Origin: Haloechinothrix halophila YIM 93223
GTDB lineage: Bacteria; Actinomycetota; Actinomycetes; Mycobacteriales; Pseudonocardiaceae
Direction: 5' to 3'
NCBI RefSeq assembly: GCF_000504245.1
Contig: NZ_KI632509.1
Coordinates: 1,487,723 to 1,551,722, forward strand
DNA length: 64,000 nucleotides
Below the pieces are notes generated by a model that ran no database searches, was not told where the DNA came from, and saw nothing but the letters and a program-made list of their open reading frames with translations. Below, one piece after another: positions 45,306 to 54,451 of this stretch. A program made the position numbers and the translations under genes. How positions within the stretch are numbered: the stretch's first letter is position 1; each line of letters begins with the position of its first letter.

Positions 45306-45655
45306 GCACGACGCCTTCCAGGAGCAGTTGTCATCGGTGTCCTTTTCGGTGAGCGCGGTGAGCCCTATCCGATCGAATCTCATGATCCCTGCGTATACAA
45401 GGGAATTATTTCAATGCATTCGTCCGGCGACGCGACTTTGGCGATGAAGAAATCGAGCTAGGAAAAGCGGTAATGTGTTGGCGTGAGGTGCATGAGCGAT
45501 ACCGTTTCAAGCGGCGCACGAGGCTGCTGTAGGCCCTCGCGGTTGCTGTTTTCCTGAGTCGCTGATTCTCGCGCTGCCGCATTCGGTGGCGATGGTAGCG
45601 TCACGATCATCTCTGCACGAACGTGCTGGAGCATGAACTGCCGACACCGCCTGCG
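45306..45655. other. 350-bp stretch with lower GC and no supported gene
   Basis: Visibly richer in A/T than its surroundings (for example 45385-45480). A 19-codon ORF after AGGAAAAG (ATG 45472) is too weak to call. No repeat or operator is evident. Confidence 0.45.
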
Positions 45656-45787
45656 TCACCGGTCCTGGCTGGTGCGCTGTTCGATGAGCTTCTTGTCCCT
45701 GGGTATCTCGTAGAACAGGTGGTAGCTGAGCTTGGCGACGAAGATCAGCACGACGACCGCGAAGATCCCATAGTGCAATAGGTTCAT
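45656..45787 (-). CDS. 43-residue single-span membrane protein
   Basis: Starts MNLLHYGIFAVVVLIFVAKLS, one hydrophobic helix after a short N-terminus, then a charged tail FYEIPRDKKLIEQRTSQDR. ATG 45787 has an excellent ribosome site GGGAGGCG at seven bases. The surrounding longer frame to 45883 adds unlikely sequence. Function unknown; the size and layout resemble small regulatory or stress membrane proteins. Confidence 0.6.
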   Translation of the reverse strand: MNLLHYGIFAVVVLIFVAKLSYHLFYEIPRDKKLIEQRTSQDR

Positions 45788-45977
45788 CAGTCGCCTCCCA
45801 ACGGGCGTGCGGTGGTGATCGCAAGGTGTAATGCGAAATGGGGGTAGATACACAATGTTACGTCGTAGTTGTCCCCAATTCAACGACGTCGACAGTCGTT
45901 ATTGATCCACATCGAAAATCTATACAGCTGAAACGCGGAAAGCAATAGGAGAATTGATCTCCTGGTGGGAGGCGGAG

Positions 45978-46001
45978 ATGGCTGTCGGTGCCCGTCAGTA
46001 G
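45978..46001 (+). CDS. Possible 7-codon leader ORF of the second MFS gene
   Basis: MAVGARQ, with GGGAGGCGGAG directly upstream and stop 11 bp before the MFS GTG. Just upstream, AGGAGA/TCTCCT (45947-45963) can form a 6-bp hairpin near the ribosome site. It may be an attenuation leader. Unproven. Confidence 0.3.
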   Translation: MAVGARQ

Positions 46002-46012
46002 CCTCCGGCCGC

Positions 46013-47233
46013 GTGATCGTCGTCTCGGCCCCGAAGCCCGCGCAGCGTAACCGCCTACCCAGCTCGTACCTCGTCTGGCTTGGCGGCGCGTTGACGTCCC
46101 AACTCGGCAGTGCGGCGATGTTCTTCGCGCTGACCTGGGCCGCGACCGCGCATGGCGGTACGGCCGCTGGATTGGTGCTGTCCTCGATCGTGGCCCCGAG
46201 CGTGTTGTTCGTGTTGGTCGGCGGCGCGGTGGGCGACCGTGCTGGCGCACGGCGGGTAATGCTGACCTGCGACGCCGTCATGGTGATCGTGGCGGTCGCG
46301 GTCGCCGTCACGGCCGGTGCGATCGGCACACCTGTCGCGTTGCTGCTCATCGCGGGTGTGCTCACGGGCGTCAACGACGCGTTCTACTATCCATCGTCCG
46401 GGTCGATGCCACGACGCATGGTCGAGCCAAAGCACCTGGGCAGGGCGGTCGCGTTACGGCAGAGCGGCGTGCACCTCGTCAGGACCGTAGGCGCCCCGGT
46501 GGGCGGAGCGCTCGTCGCTTTCGGCGGTCTTTCATTCGTGGCTTGGGTCGACGCGGGAACGTTCCTTGTCGCCTTCACCGTGCTGCTGCTGATACGGCCA
46601 CGGTTCACTCCGCCGGCGCCCGAGGTGCGCAGGCACATCGCGCGGGAGACGCTCGACGGTGTGCTGGTGGTGTTCCGAACACCCGGGCTCGGCACTGTGT
46701 TGCTGCTCATCGCGGCTGTGGCTGGTGTGTTCCTGCCGGTCGGCTCGTTGCTGGTTCCACTGCTCGCGCGCGAGCACACCTGGGGTGCGCACGCGGCTGG
46801 CATCCTCGTCGGCGCACTCGGGCTCGGAACCGTGCTGGTGACGCTGGTAGTCGCACGGGTCGGCACGTACCGGCTGCCCGGGTTGGCGGCTTCCGGTGCC
46901 TGCGCGGTCACCGGGTTCGGCGTGGCGGCCATCGGAGTCGCGCCGAGCCTGCCGGTCGCGGTCGCCGGGGCGTTCGTCGCGGGCGCTGGTGTCGGCACGT
47001 TCGTCAGCCACTTGGCGCCGGTCCTGCTCAGCGCGGCACCAGAAAGTCATCTCGCGCGCGTCCAGGCAGTGTTCTCGCTGATACAGAGTGTGTCGTTGCT
47101 GGTGATGAGCGCCGGTCTGGGCGCTATCGCGCACGCGCTCGGCCCCGTGGCGACGGTCGGCTTGTGCGCCACCGTGCTCACTCTGTGTGCCGTCACGGGG
47201 TTCGCCAGCCGACAAGTACGCCACCTGAGGTGA
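46013..47233 (+). CDS. MFS transporter (EntS/multidrug-like)
   Basis: About 406 residues with 12 predicted helices. Motif A-like VGGAVGDRAGARRVML, LIAGVLTGVNDAFYYPSSGSMPRRMV and LRQSGVHLVRTVGAPVGGALV are typical of MFS_3 (enterobactin exporter-like, macrolide efflux) members. GTG 46013 is chosen because the region before it encodes a 7-codon ORF with its own strong SD in another frame; GTG 45965 is the longer option. No SD lies directly before 46013, consistent with coupling. Substrate unknown. Confidence 0.82.
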   Translation: MIVVSAPKPAQRNRLPSSYLVWLGGALTSQLGSAAMFFALTWAATAHGGTAAGLVLSSIVAPSVLFVLVGGAVGDRAGARRVMLTCDAVMVIVAVAVAVTAGAIGTPVALLLIAGVLTGVNDAFYYPSSGSMPRRMVEPKHLGRAVALRQSGVHLVRTVGAPVGGALVAFGGLSFVAWVDAGTFLVAFTVLLLIRPRFTPPAPEVRRHIARETLDGVLVVFRTPGLGTVLLLIAAVAGVFLPVGSLLVPLLAREHTWGAHAAGILVGALGLGTVLVTLVVARVGTYRLPGLAASGACAVTGFGVAAIGVAPSLPVAVAGAFVAGAGVGTFVSHLAPVLLSAAPESHLARVQAVFSLIQSVSLLVMSAGLGAIAHALGPVATVGLCATVLTLCAVTGFASRQVRHLR

Positions 47234-47303
47234 CTTTGAATTGTGGTCTAGATCATGTCGGCGCTCGGGAGTACGGTCTCGGTTGAACCGCAGGAGGTGG
47301 GCT

Positions 47304-48722
47304 ATGACCTTCGAAATAGACCCATGGACGCGACGTAGGTTTTTCCAGCTCGCGGGCTTGGCCGGGGCTGGTGTCACGCTGGGGGCCTGCGCCAGTGAGC
47401 CGGAGAGCCCCGCGGAACAAGGCGGGGGCAAGGCTCCGAGTCCAGTATTCAACGAACCAGCAACGCAACTGTCCGGCGAATTGAGCATTTTGCTCTGGAG
47501 CCACTTCGTGCCCAGCCACGACACGTGGTTCGACTCCTTCGCCAAGGAATGGGGCAAGAAGGTCGGCGTCAACGTCCGGGTCGATCACGTCGACGTCGGC
47601 AACGTTCCGACCCAGATCGCCTCCGAGATTCAGGCGGGCCAGGGGCACGACATCCTCCAGTACATCGCGACGCTGTCCGAGTTCGAGGAGGGCGTGCTCG
47701 ACCTGACCGACGTCAACGACGAGGTCGCCAACCGGCACGGTGAACAGCTCGCGATGTGCCGGGAGTCCAGCTACAACCCGCATACCGACAAGTTCTACGC
47801 GCTGGCGCCCGGCTGGGTGCCCGATCCCGGCAACTTCCGCAAGAGTCTCTGGGAGCCGGTCGGATTCCCGGATGGACCGTCCACATGGGACGAACTGTTG
47901 CAGGGATCAAGCGAGATCAAGAAGAGTCAGAATGTCCCGGTTGGACTGGGCATGTCCCAGGAGATCGACTCCAATATGGCTGGGCACGCCTTGCTCTGGT
48001 CGCACGGCGCGTCGGTGCAGGATGCGAACGAGAATGTCGTGCTCGACTCGCCGGAGACCATCGCCGCCGTCGAGTTCATGCAGAAGCTGTTCAAGAACTC
48101 GATGACCGACGAGGTGTTCTCGTGGAACGCGTCCAGCAACAACGAGGGCCTGATCGCCGGCGAGCTGAGCTACATCCTCAACTCGATCTCGGCGTGGCGG
48201 TCCTCGCAGGAGGCCAACCCGGAAGTCGCGAACGACACGTTCTTCGTGCCCGCGCTGGAAGGCCCGGAGACCGCGCTGGCGGCGCAGCACGTGATGTACA
48301 ACTACGTCGTTCCGAAACACGCCAAGAACCCGGACGCCGCCAAGGAGTTCTTGCTGCACTTCACGGACAACTTCGGGCTGGCGACGTATCACTCACGGCT
48401 GTACGACTTCCCGTCGTGGTCGAGCCTGTCGCCCCAGCTTGGTGATTGGCTCAGCAGCGACCCGTTCGGCGCGAAGCCAGCCGACAAGCTGTCGTTCCTC
48501 GGCGACGTCGACACGGCGGCGGAGTGGAGTGCCAGCATCGGTCACCCTGGCCCATCGAGCCCTGCGATCGGCGAGGTCATCGGCACCTTCGTCATCCCGA
48601 ATATGTTCGCGCGGGCAGCGCGCGGCGGCATGTCGCCTGAGCAGACGGTGAAGCGAGCGCACGAGGAGTGCCAACGGATCTTCAGCAGGTGGCGCAAGCG
48701 GGATCTCATCGGTGGTGGCTGA
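47304..48722 (+). CDS. Carbohydrate-type ABC transporter substrate-binding lipoprotein
   Basis: About 472 residues. ATG 47304 follows CAGGAGGT. The signal combines a twin-arginine stretch (TRRRFFQLAG) and a lipobox (LGAC), so it is likely a Tat-exported lipoprotein. Solute-binding family 1 fold: ELSILLWSHFVPSHDTWFDSFAKEWGKKVGVNVRV (in part), STWDELLQGSSEI, LWSHGASVQDANENVVLDSPETIAAVEFMQKLF and NYVVPKHAKNPDAAKEFLLHF. It begins a four-gene importer operon. The ligand (sugar, polyol or similar) is not evident. Confidence 0.87.
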   Translation: MTFEIDPWTRRRFFQLAGLAGAGVTLGACASEPESPAEQGGGKAPSPVFNEPATQLSGELSILLWSHFVPSHDTWFDSFAKEWGKKVGVNVRVDHVDVGNVPTQIASEIQAGQGHDILQYIATLSEFEEGVLDLTDVNDEVANRHGEQLAMCRESSYNPHTDKFYALAPGWVPDPGNFRKSLWEPVGFPDGPSTWDELLQGSSEIKKSQNVPVGLGMSQEIDSNMAGHALLWSHGASVQDANENVVLDSPETIAAVEFMQKLFKNSMTDEVFSWNASSNNEGLIAGELSYILNSISAWRSSQEANPEVANDTFFVPALEGPETALAAQHVMYNYVVPKHAKNPDAAKEFLLHFTDNFGLATYHSRLYDFPSWSSLSPQLGDWLSSDPFGAKPADKLSFLGDVDTAAEWSASIGHPGPSSPAIGEVIGTFVIPNMFARAARGGMSPEQTVKRAHEECQRIFSRWRKRDLIGGG

Positions 48723-48764
48723 GGTCGCGGCAGCCGAACCAGTCACGGCAGCGAGGGAGTTGGG

Positions 48765-49814
48765 GTGTCGGTAACTGTCGAGGTCAGCAACCTCGTCAAG
48801 CAGTTCGACGGCGGCCATGTGCGCGCCATTGACGACGTGAGCCTGGCGATCGAGGAGGGCGAGTACCTCGTCCTCCTCGGGCCGTCCGGGTGCGGCAAGA
48901 CCACGCTGCTGCGCACCATCGCGGGGCTGGAACAGCCGACGTCGGGCGACGTGCTCATCGCTGGGTCCGTCGTGAATGGACTGCCGCCTCGGGTGCGCAA
49001 GGTGGCTATGGTGTTCCAGAGCTACGCCTTGTATCCACACAAGACGGTACTCGCGAACATCGTGTTCCCGCTCAAGCCGGAGAAACTGCCGAAGCAGGAG
49101 CGAGAAGCCAAAGCTCGCTGGGCGGCGGAACTGCTTGGTATCGACAACCTGCTTGACCGCAAGCCACGGCAACTGTCCGGTGGGGAACGTCAGCGGGTGG
49201 CGCTCGCGCGGGCGCTGGTGCGGGCACCGCACGTCTTCCTGCTCGACGAGCCTCTGTCCAATCTGGATGCGAAGCTGCGAGCGTCCGCCCGCGACGAGCT
49301 GAAGCAATTCCAGCAGCGGGTCGGCACAACGACCGTCTACGTCACCCACGATCAGGCTGAGGCGATGGGCCTCGGCGACCGGATCGCCGTGATGGACCAC
49401 GGCAAGCTGCGCCAGCTCGGCCCGCCCGTCGAGGTCTACGACGACCCCGCTGACACCTTCGTCGCGACGTTCATCGGTTCGCCGCCGATGAACCTCATCC
49501 CGCGCGACGGCACGTTGGTCGGTTTCCGGCCGGAACACCTGCTGCCCGTCGAGCACGTCGTTGGCGAGCGAGTCGACGCGTCGTTCCACGTTGATCGGAT
49601 CGAGTACCTGTCCGGTGACCGGCACGTCTACGGCACGGTGAGCGGGATCGGCAAGGACACTCGCGTCATCGCGCGGCTGCCCGCCACGGTGACCGACTCG
49701 GTGACGCCGGGGGAGTCGCACGCCTTCGGCGTCAGCGTCACCCGGCTCCGGTTCTTCGATGCCGAGAGCGGCCTTCGCAGCGAACCGATCCAGGTGAATG
49801 CCGAACATGGCTGA
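48765..49814 (+). CDS. Carbohydrate-type ABC transporter ATPase (MalK/UgpC-like)
   Basis: 349 residues. Walker A GPSGCGKTTL, Q-loop MVFQSYALYPHKTVLANI, signature LSGGERQRV, Walker B VFLLDEPLSNLDAKL and H-loop VTHDQAEAMGLGD are intact; the C-terminal TOBE domain (VGFRPEHLLPVE) is present. GTG 48765 follows GAGGGAG. It energises the two permeases downstream. Confidence 0.9.
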   Translation: MSVTVEVSNLVKQFDGGHVRAIDDVSLAIEEGEYLVLLGPSGCGKTTLLRTIAGLEQPTSGDVLIAGSVVNGLPPRVRKVAMVFQSYALYPHKTVLANIVFPLKPEKLPKQEREAKARWAAELLGIDNLLDRKPRQLSGGERQRVALARALVRAPHVFLLDEPLSNLDAKLRASARDELKQFQQRVGTTTVYVTHDQAEAMGLGDRIAVMDHGKLRQLGPPVEVYDDPADTFVATFIGSPPMNLIPRDGTLVGFRPEHLLPVEHVVGERVDASFHVDRIEYLSGDRHVYGTVSGIGKDTRVIARLPATVTDSVTPGESHAFGVSVTRLRFFDAESGLRSEPIQVNAEHG

Positions 49815-50742
49815 GACACTCACGGAGACACCGCCTCGGCAGAAGCTTGACGGCGCGCGGCAGCGGCTGAGCGACCGGGACGGCTTTCTCGCGTGGATCT
49901 TCCTCGTGCCGACGGTGGTCTACATCGTCGTGCTGGTCGCGATCCCGTTCTTCCTGGCGATCGCGTTCGCGTTCAGCGACGTCACCTCGGGCAACCCGTC
50001 CTACGACTGGGTGGGGCTGGAGAACTTCTACCGGGTGTTCGACGACGCGGTGTTCTGGCAGGCGCTGCGCAACACCTTCGTGTTCACCGTGATCTCCATG
50101 CTGCTGATCGTGGTGCTCGGCAAGGTGCTGGCGATGGTCCTGGTGGCCGATTTCAAGGGCAAGTGGATCGTCCGGTTCCTGGTGCTGCTGCCCTGGACGA
50201 CGCCGGTCGCGCTGTCCAGCGTGACGTGGCTGTGGCTGCTGCACTCGATCTACAGCCCGATCGACTGGGTACTGCGCAACGTCGGCCTGATCGAGGAGAA
50301 CTCCTACTTCCTGGGACGTCCAGCGCTGGCGATGGGCTCGATCATCGCGGTGCACGTGTGGCGGCTGGTGCCGCTCGCCGCCGTGATCATGATGGTGGGG
50401 ATCCTGTCGATCCCGGACGACATCACCGAGGCGTCTCGCATCGATGGAGCCGGGTTCTGGCGGCGGATGTTCGAGGTCACCATCCCGCTGACGTTCCCGC
50501 TCATCGCCGTGGCCGCGCTGTTCGGTGCGATCTTCACGTTCACCGACATGGCGGTGGTGTACGTGCTCACCGGCGGCGGGCCGACCAACTCGACACATGT
50601 GCTGGCGAGTTGGTCGTTCGTCAGAGGTATCGGCGGTGGTGACATCGGGCAGGGCGCGGTGATCGCGTTGTTCTTGTTCCCGCTGCTGCTGGCCGCGGCG
50701 ATCTTGATCCTGCGCGCGGTTCGCAAGATGGAGACGATCTGA
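49807..50742 (+). CDS. Carbohydrate-type ABC permease (MalF/UgpA-like)
   Basis: About 311 residues with six membrane helices. The EAA loop is visible as DDITEASRIDGAGFWRRMFEVTIPL. ATG 49807 (AGGTGA nine bases upstream) overlaps the ATPase stop by 8 bp; ATG 49798 is also in frame. Pairs with the next gene. Confidence 0.88.
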   Translation: MAETLTETPPRQKLDGARQRLSDRDGFLAWIFLVPTVVYIVVLVAIPFFLAIAFAFSDVTSGNPSYDWVGLENFYRVFDDAVFWQALRNTFVFTVISMLLIVVLGKVLAMVLVADFKGKWIVRFLVLLPWTTPVALSSVTWLWLLHSIYSPIDWVLRNVGLIEENSYFLGRPALAMGSIIAVHVWRLVPLAAVIMMVGILSIPDDITEASRIDGAGFWRRMFEVTIPLTFPLIAVAALFGAIFTFTDMAVVYVLTGGGPTNSTHVLASWSFVRGIGGGDIGQGAVIALFLFPLLLAAAILILRAVRKMETI

Positions 50743-51647
50743 TGGCGGCGCCGGTAGCGACCGATGCCCCGTCGGCGGCCGAGACCGCGCGGCTGCGACG
50801 TCGTTACGCGATGCGCGGGGTGTTGAGCAGGGTGAGCCTCTACCTTGTCGCGATCCTGGCCGCGCTGCTCTGCGCCGGGCCGTTCGTGTGGAGCACGCTG
50901 ACCGCGACAAAGCTCAACGCCGACCTCTACAACCCGCAGCACAACCCGTTCCTCTACAACAAGCCGCCGACCGCGGACCACGTGATGTTCCTGTTCACCG
51001 ACACCGCGTTCGCGACGTTCGCCTGGAACACGTTGTGGGTGGGCCTCCTGGTCGTGCTGATCACGCTGGTGCTCGGCGTGCCGGCGGCGTACTCCATCGC
51101 ACGGCTGAACCGGCCATGGTCGACGCCGATGGGCATCGGGATCTTCTTCGTGTACCTGGTGCCGCCGAGCCTGCTGTTCCTGTCGCTGTCGCGGGTGGTG
51201 GTCTGGAGCGGGTTGCAGGACTCGACGTGGTCGCTGGTGCTGATCTACCCGACCATCACCGTGCCGGTGTCGACCTGGCTGCTGATCGGCTTCCTCAAGG
51301 CGCTGCCGCGTGACATCGAGGAACAGGCGATGGTGGACGGCTACAGCAGGCTGGGTGCGGTGCTGCGTACCGTCCTGCCGCTGCTGTTCCCCGGCGTCGT
51401 CGCGGTGGTCGTGTTCGCGTTCACCCTGACCGCCAGCGAGTTCATCTACGCGCTGACGTTCATCTCACCCACCAGCGAGAAGGTGGTCAGCACGGGCGTG
51501 CCGACCGAGCTGATCCGCGGCGACGTGTTCTTCTGGCAGTCACTGCAGGCGGCGAACATCTTGATCGCGGTGCCGATCGCCTTCGTGTTCAACCTGTTCC
51601 TCGCCCGGTTCATCTCCGGGTTCACGATGGGCGCGGTGAAGGGTTAG
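50742..51647 (+). CDS. Carbohydrate-type ABC permease (MalG/UgpE-like)
   Basis: 301 residues with six membrane helices. EAA loop ALPRDIEEQAMVDGYSRLGAVLRTVLPLLFPG is well kept. Its ATG overlaps the stop of the previous permease by one base (TGATGG). It completes the importer; its end overlaps by 4 bp the convergent LVIVD gene. Confidence 0.9.
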   Translation: MAAPVATDAPSAAETARLRRRYAMRGVLSRVSLYLVAILAALLCAGPFVWSTLTATKLNADLYNPQHNPFLYNKPPTADHVMFLFTDTAFATFAWNTLWVGLLVVLITLVLGVPAAYSIARLNRPWSTPMGIGIFFVYLVPPSLLFLSLSRVVVWSGLQDSTWSLVLIYPTITVPVSTWLLIGFLKALPRDIEEQAMVDGYSRLGAVLRTVLPLLFPGVVAVVVFAFTLTASEFIYALTFISPTSEKVVSTGVPTELIRGDVFFWQSLQAANILIAVPIAFVFNLFLARFISGFTMGAVKG

Positions 51648-53467
51648 TCACCCTCCCACGGGGCGGGGCCGTCGCCGGTCCAGCGGAAGACGTCGAAGCC
51701 ACGGCCGATGTCGCCCGCGTAGACGTACGGTCCGGTGTGGAACTTCGCCGCCCAGGTGTTGGCCTCCGGCATGACGGCGCTGGCGACCTCGACTGGATTC
51801 GCGGGATCGGACCAGTCGACGATCCGGGTGCCCGCGATGTACCAGCCCATCGACAGGATCTTGGTGTCCGGTGCGAACCGGCCGAAGTGCGAGGTGCACG
51901 GCCGGTCGCCAGACGGTCCGGTCACGTCGGGTGTGTAGTACGCCAGCGGCCCCCGCGGTGAGGTCTCGTCGGTGGTGTCGTAGGACGCAAGGCCCTCACC
52001 AGGGCAGACGCCGGTGCCATCGACGAGGAACCCGCCGATGACCAGGCTCTCGTTGTTGGTCACCATCAGCTTCTTGTCGGAGCTGGGGAACACGCCGTGC
52101 GCGTAGGACCCGACGTTCGGCGTCCGCGACAGCAGCTCTGGCCGCCACGGCTTGGACGAGTCGTAGATGCGGTAGTTGTTCTCCGACGCGGCGTAGGCGC
52201 GGTCACCGTCTGGGCTGAATTCGATGTCGTGCACGCCGCCCTCGGTGTCCGGTCCGCGCAGGATCTTCGGGTCGTCCAGCTCGGTGAAGTCCACGATTGG
52301 GATTTCGTTGATCCCGCCGGGCAGCGCGCCGTTGGACGCGTACCCGTATGGCTCGGTCGGGTGGAAGATGAAGTTGTGCACGCCGCCGAACCCGGTGCGC
52401 AGCCGGTACATCGATGACCACTCGTACGGGTCGGTGATGTCGAAGACGCCGATGCCACCGGAGCCCTCGCCGAGCAGCGGCGTCTCGGCGGGCGCGGTCT
52501 CGATCGTTGCGTCGACCGTGGTGCCGTCGATGACGGCATCCCTGACGTCGACCACGTGCTCGGTGCGGAACAGTTCGATCGCCGGGATGTCGGTGGTGAT
52601 GGTGGTGGCGTTTCCGTTGGGCTGGGTTTCCGGGTCGGGGATCTGGATGAAGCCGACGGCGCCCGCCTCCTGCGCGGTGCGCACCTTCTGGAAGAACGTG
52701 TAGATCGGGCATGTGTCGGCTGGGTTCGTGGCGCTCTGCGAGTCGTCGACCAGTGCGATGTTGCCCTGGATGCGGTCGGCCACCGGCGCGTAGCTCGCCG
52801 CACTGCAGCCGGTACCCGCGTAGACCAGCTCGCCGGACTGCCCGTCGACGTCGCCGCTCGCGCCCCACTGCACGCCATCGAGGAACGCGCTCAGCTCAGC
52901 CGGTGCGTCGACGTTGACGCCGACACCGCCGTAGTTCGGGCACGGGTTACCGCTCTGCTGGCTCAGCGCGAGCACCACTCGCTGTTTGCCGGTCTCGGGG
53001 TCGGTGAACTTCTTGATGCCGACGTCGTTGCGGTCCTGGCGGCAGGTCACTTGGCTGACGAACTGCGGGTTCTCCGGGTCGGTGATGTCGAAGACGTAGC
53101 CGCCGCGCTGGTAGGAGCCCATGACGGCGAAGTCCCGCGTGGCCATGACCGGCTTGGCCTGCGCTTGGTTCGGCAGCGGCTCGCCAGCGCGGTTGATCAG
53201 GTTGCCTGTCTCGTAGTCGCGCAGCGGCACGCGGTGAGTGAAGAACTCGACGTCCGAGCCCGCGAACGGCTCCTCGGCCGGGTCTTCGGCGCGCGGATCG
53301 TGCTCGCGCGGATTGAAGTTGTAGACGTGTTCGAGGTTGACCAGGCTCACGTCGCCCGGCGCGGCCTGGGGCTGCGCTCCGGCGGTGGACGCCCCCACCA
53401 GGGACGCCATGGCCAGCGCAACCGCGCCCGCCGCTGCCGTGATCTGCTTCCGGCTCCGTTTCGACAT
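51644..53467 (-). CDS. Secreted LVIVD beta-propeller-like protein with inserted PA domain
   Basis: About 607 residues with a Sec signal (SRKQITAAAGAVALAMASLVGASTAGA). Repeated strands such as GGYVFDITDPENPQFVSQ, GGIGVFDITDPYEWSS, HDIEFSPDGDRAYAAS and TRIVDWSDPANPVEVAS are LVIVD/propeller repeats. Between about 205 and 330 lies a protease-associated (PA)-like insert (NIALVDDSQSATNPADTCP ... FFQKVRTAQEAGAVGFIQIPDP). Several cysteines may form disulfides. It probably binds surface ligands; no catalytic site is seen. ATG 53467 follows GGAGGCG. Confidence 0.75.
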   Translation of the reverse strand: MSKRSRKQITAAAGAVALAMASLVGASTAGAQPQAAPGDVSLVNLEHVYNFNPREHDPRAEDPAEEPFAGSDVEFFTHRVPLRDYETGNLINRAGEPLPNQAQAKPVMATRDFAVMGSYQRGGYVFDITDPENPQFVSQVTCRQDRNDVGIKKFTDPETGKQRVVLALSQQSGNPCPNYGGVGVNVDAPAELSAFLDGVQWGASGDVDGQSGELVYAGTGCSAASYAPVADRIQGNIALVDDSQSATNPADTCPIYTFFQKVRTAQEAGAVGFIQIPDPETQPNGNATTITTDIPAIELFRTEHVVDVRDAVIDGTTVDATIETAPAETPLLGEGSGGIGVFDITDPYEWSSMYRLRTGFGGVHNFIFHPTEPYGYASNGALPGGINEIPIVDFTELDDPKILRGPDTEGGVHDIEFSPDGDRAYAASENNYRIYDSSKPWRPELLSRTPNVGSYAHGVFPSSDKKLMVTNNESLVIGGFLVDGTGVCPGEGLASYDTTDETSPRGPLAYYTPDVTGPSGDRPCTSHFGRFAPDTKILSMGWYIAGTRIVDWSDPANPVEVASAVMPEANTWAAKFHTGPYVYAGDIGRGFDVFRWTGDGPAPWEGD

Positions 53468-53664
53468 CGTTGTCGCCTCCACCAGCAGAGGTCAGCACGT
53501 TCGTGATTGAAATAACGATTGTCTGACTGATCCGATGCGCGAAAGTTCACGGCGTTGGATACCGCGTTCACGACATCCGCGCGTCGTGAGCAGTGCCTCG
53601 GCAGGTCGGTTGTCGACGTGGCTTTGAGGTGGAGAACTGAGGCGGGGCCTGCGATCGTGGGGCC

Positions 53665-54381
53665 ATGATGTCGGAACCAGCCATCGAGACCGCACTGGAG
53701 TGGGTCGAGCGGGGACAACGCCAGCTGGAGGATGCCGTCGCCGCGCTGCGACCCGCGGCGGTCACCGAACCCTCCGCGTTGTCAGGCTGGACGCGCGGGC
53801 ACGTGATCACGCACATCGCGCGCAACGCTGACGCGCTGGTCAACCTGCTCACGTGGGCGCGGACCGGGACGCCGACGCCGATGTACGCCACGCCCACACA
53901 GCGAGACGCCGACATCGAGGCGGGCGCGGGCCGCGCGCTCGACGAGCAGCTGGACGACCTGCGTGAATCGGGACGGCGCTTCGCCGCGACGGCCGCCGCA
54001 CTGTCCGCGGACGCCTGGCAGGCACCGGTGCGGAACGCGCAGGGCGTGGCGATGCCCGCGAGCACGGTGCCGTGGTTTCGCACGCGGGAGGTGTGGCTGC
54101 ACCTGGTCGATCTCGACGTCGGCGCTGGGGTCGACGTCATTCCGGACGACGTCGCCGCCGAGCTGGTGCGAGATGTCGCGCGCTGGATGTCACCGAAGCT
54201 GGAGCAGGCGGTCTCACTCCGGCCCGAGGGTCATCGGCCGGTGCCGCTCGGCCCCGATGTCGACACGCCCACCACCATCGCGGGCCCCGCGAGCCACATC
54301 GCCGGGTGGCTGACCGGCCGCGCGGACGCGAGCCGGTTGCGGTGCGAGGGCACGGTCCCTGAGTTGCCACGCTGGCTGTAA
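53665..54381 (+). CDS. Mycothiol-dependent maleylpyruvate isomerase-like protein
   Basis: 238 residues of the MDMPI/DinB-like fold. SGWTRGHVITHIARNADALVNLL holds a metal-binding His and REVWLHLVDLDVG the Glu and His of the zinc triad (near 142 and 146). The family isomerises maleylpyruvate using mycothiol or acts in other mycothiol-linked steps; the C-terminal MDMPI_C-like part (DTPTTIAGPASHIAGWLTGRADASRL) is present. Start could be either of two adjacent ATGs. No gentisate-pathway genes are nearby, so the exact substrate is open. Confidence 0.82.
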   Translation: MMSEPAIETALEWVERGQRQLEDAVAALRPAAVTEPSALSGWTRGHVITHIARNADALVNLLTWARTGTPTPMYATPTQRDADIEAGAGRALDEQLDDLRESGRRFAATAAALSADAWQAPVRNAQGVAMPASTVPWFRTREVWLHLVDLDVGAGVDVIPDDVAAELVRDVARWMSPKLEQAVSLRPEGHRPVPLGPDVDTPTTIAGPASHIAGWLTGRADASRLRCEGTVPELPRWL

Positions 54382-54451
54382 CCCAGAACTCGCGGTACCA
54401 GAAGTCGGGACTCGGGGCACCACAACGCGGGACTCGCGATGCCAGTGGCCG
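54382..54451. repeat. Degenerate short tandem repeat between convergent genes
   Basis: About three 18-22-bp units share (GG)ACTCGCGGTACCA-like sequence: AACTCGCGGTACCAG, GGACTCGGGGCACCA, GGACTCGCGATGCCA. It fills the gap between two convergent genes, as the 21-bp arrays do elsewhere, but with different sequence. Confidence 0.5.

Noticed and set aside
48393-49823. 476-codon minus frame opposite the ABC ATPase
   Set aside because: Antisense shadow; the + strand has all ABC motifs in an ordered operon.
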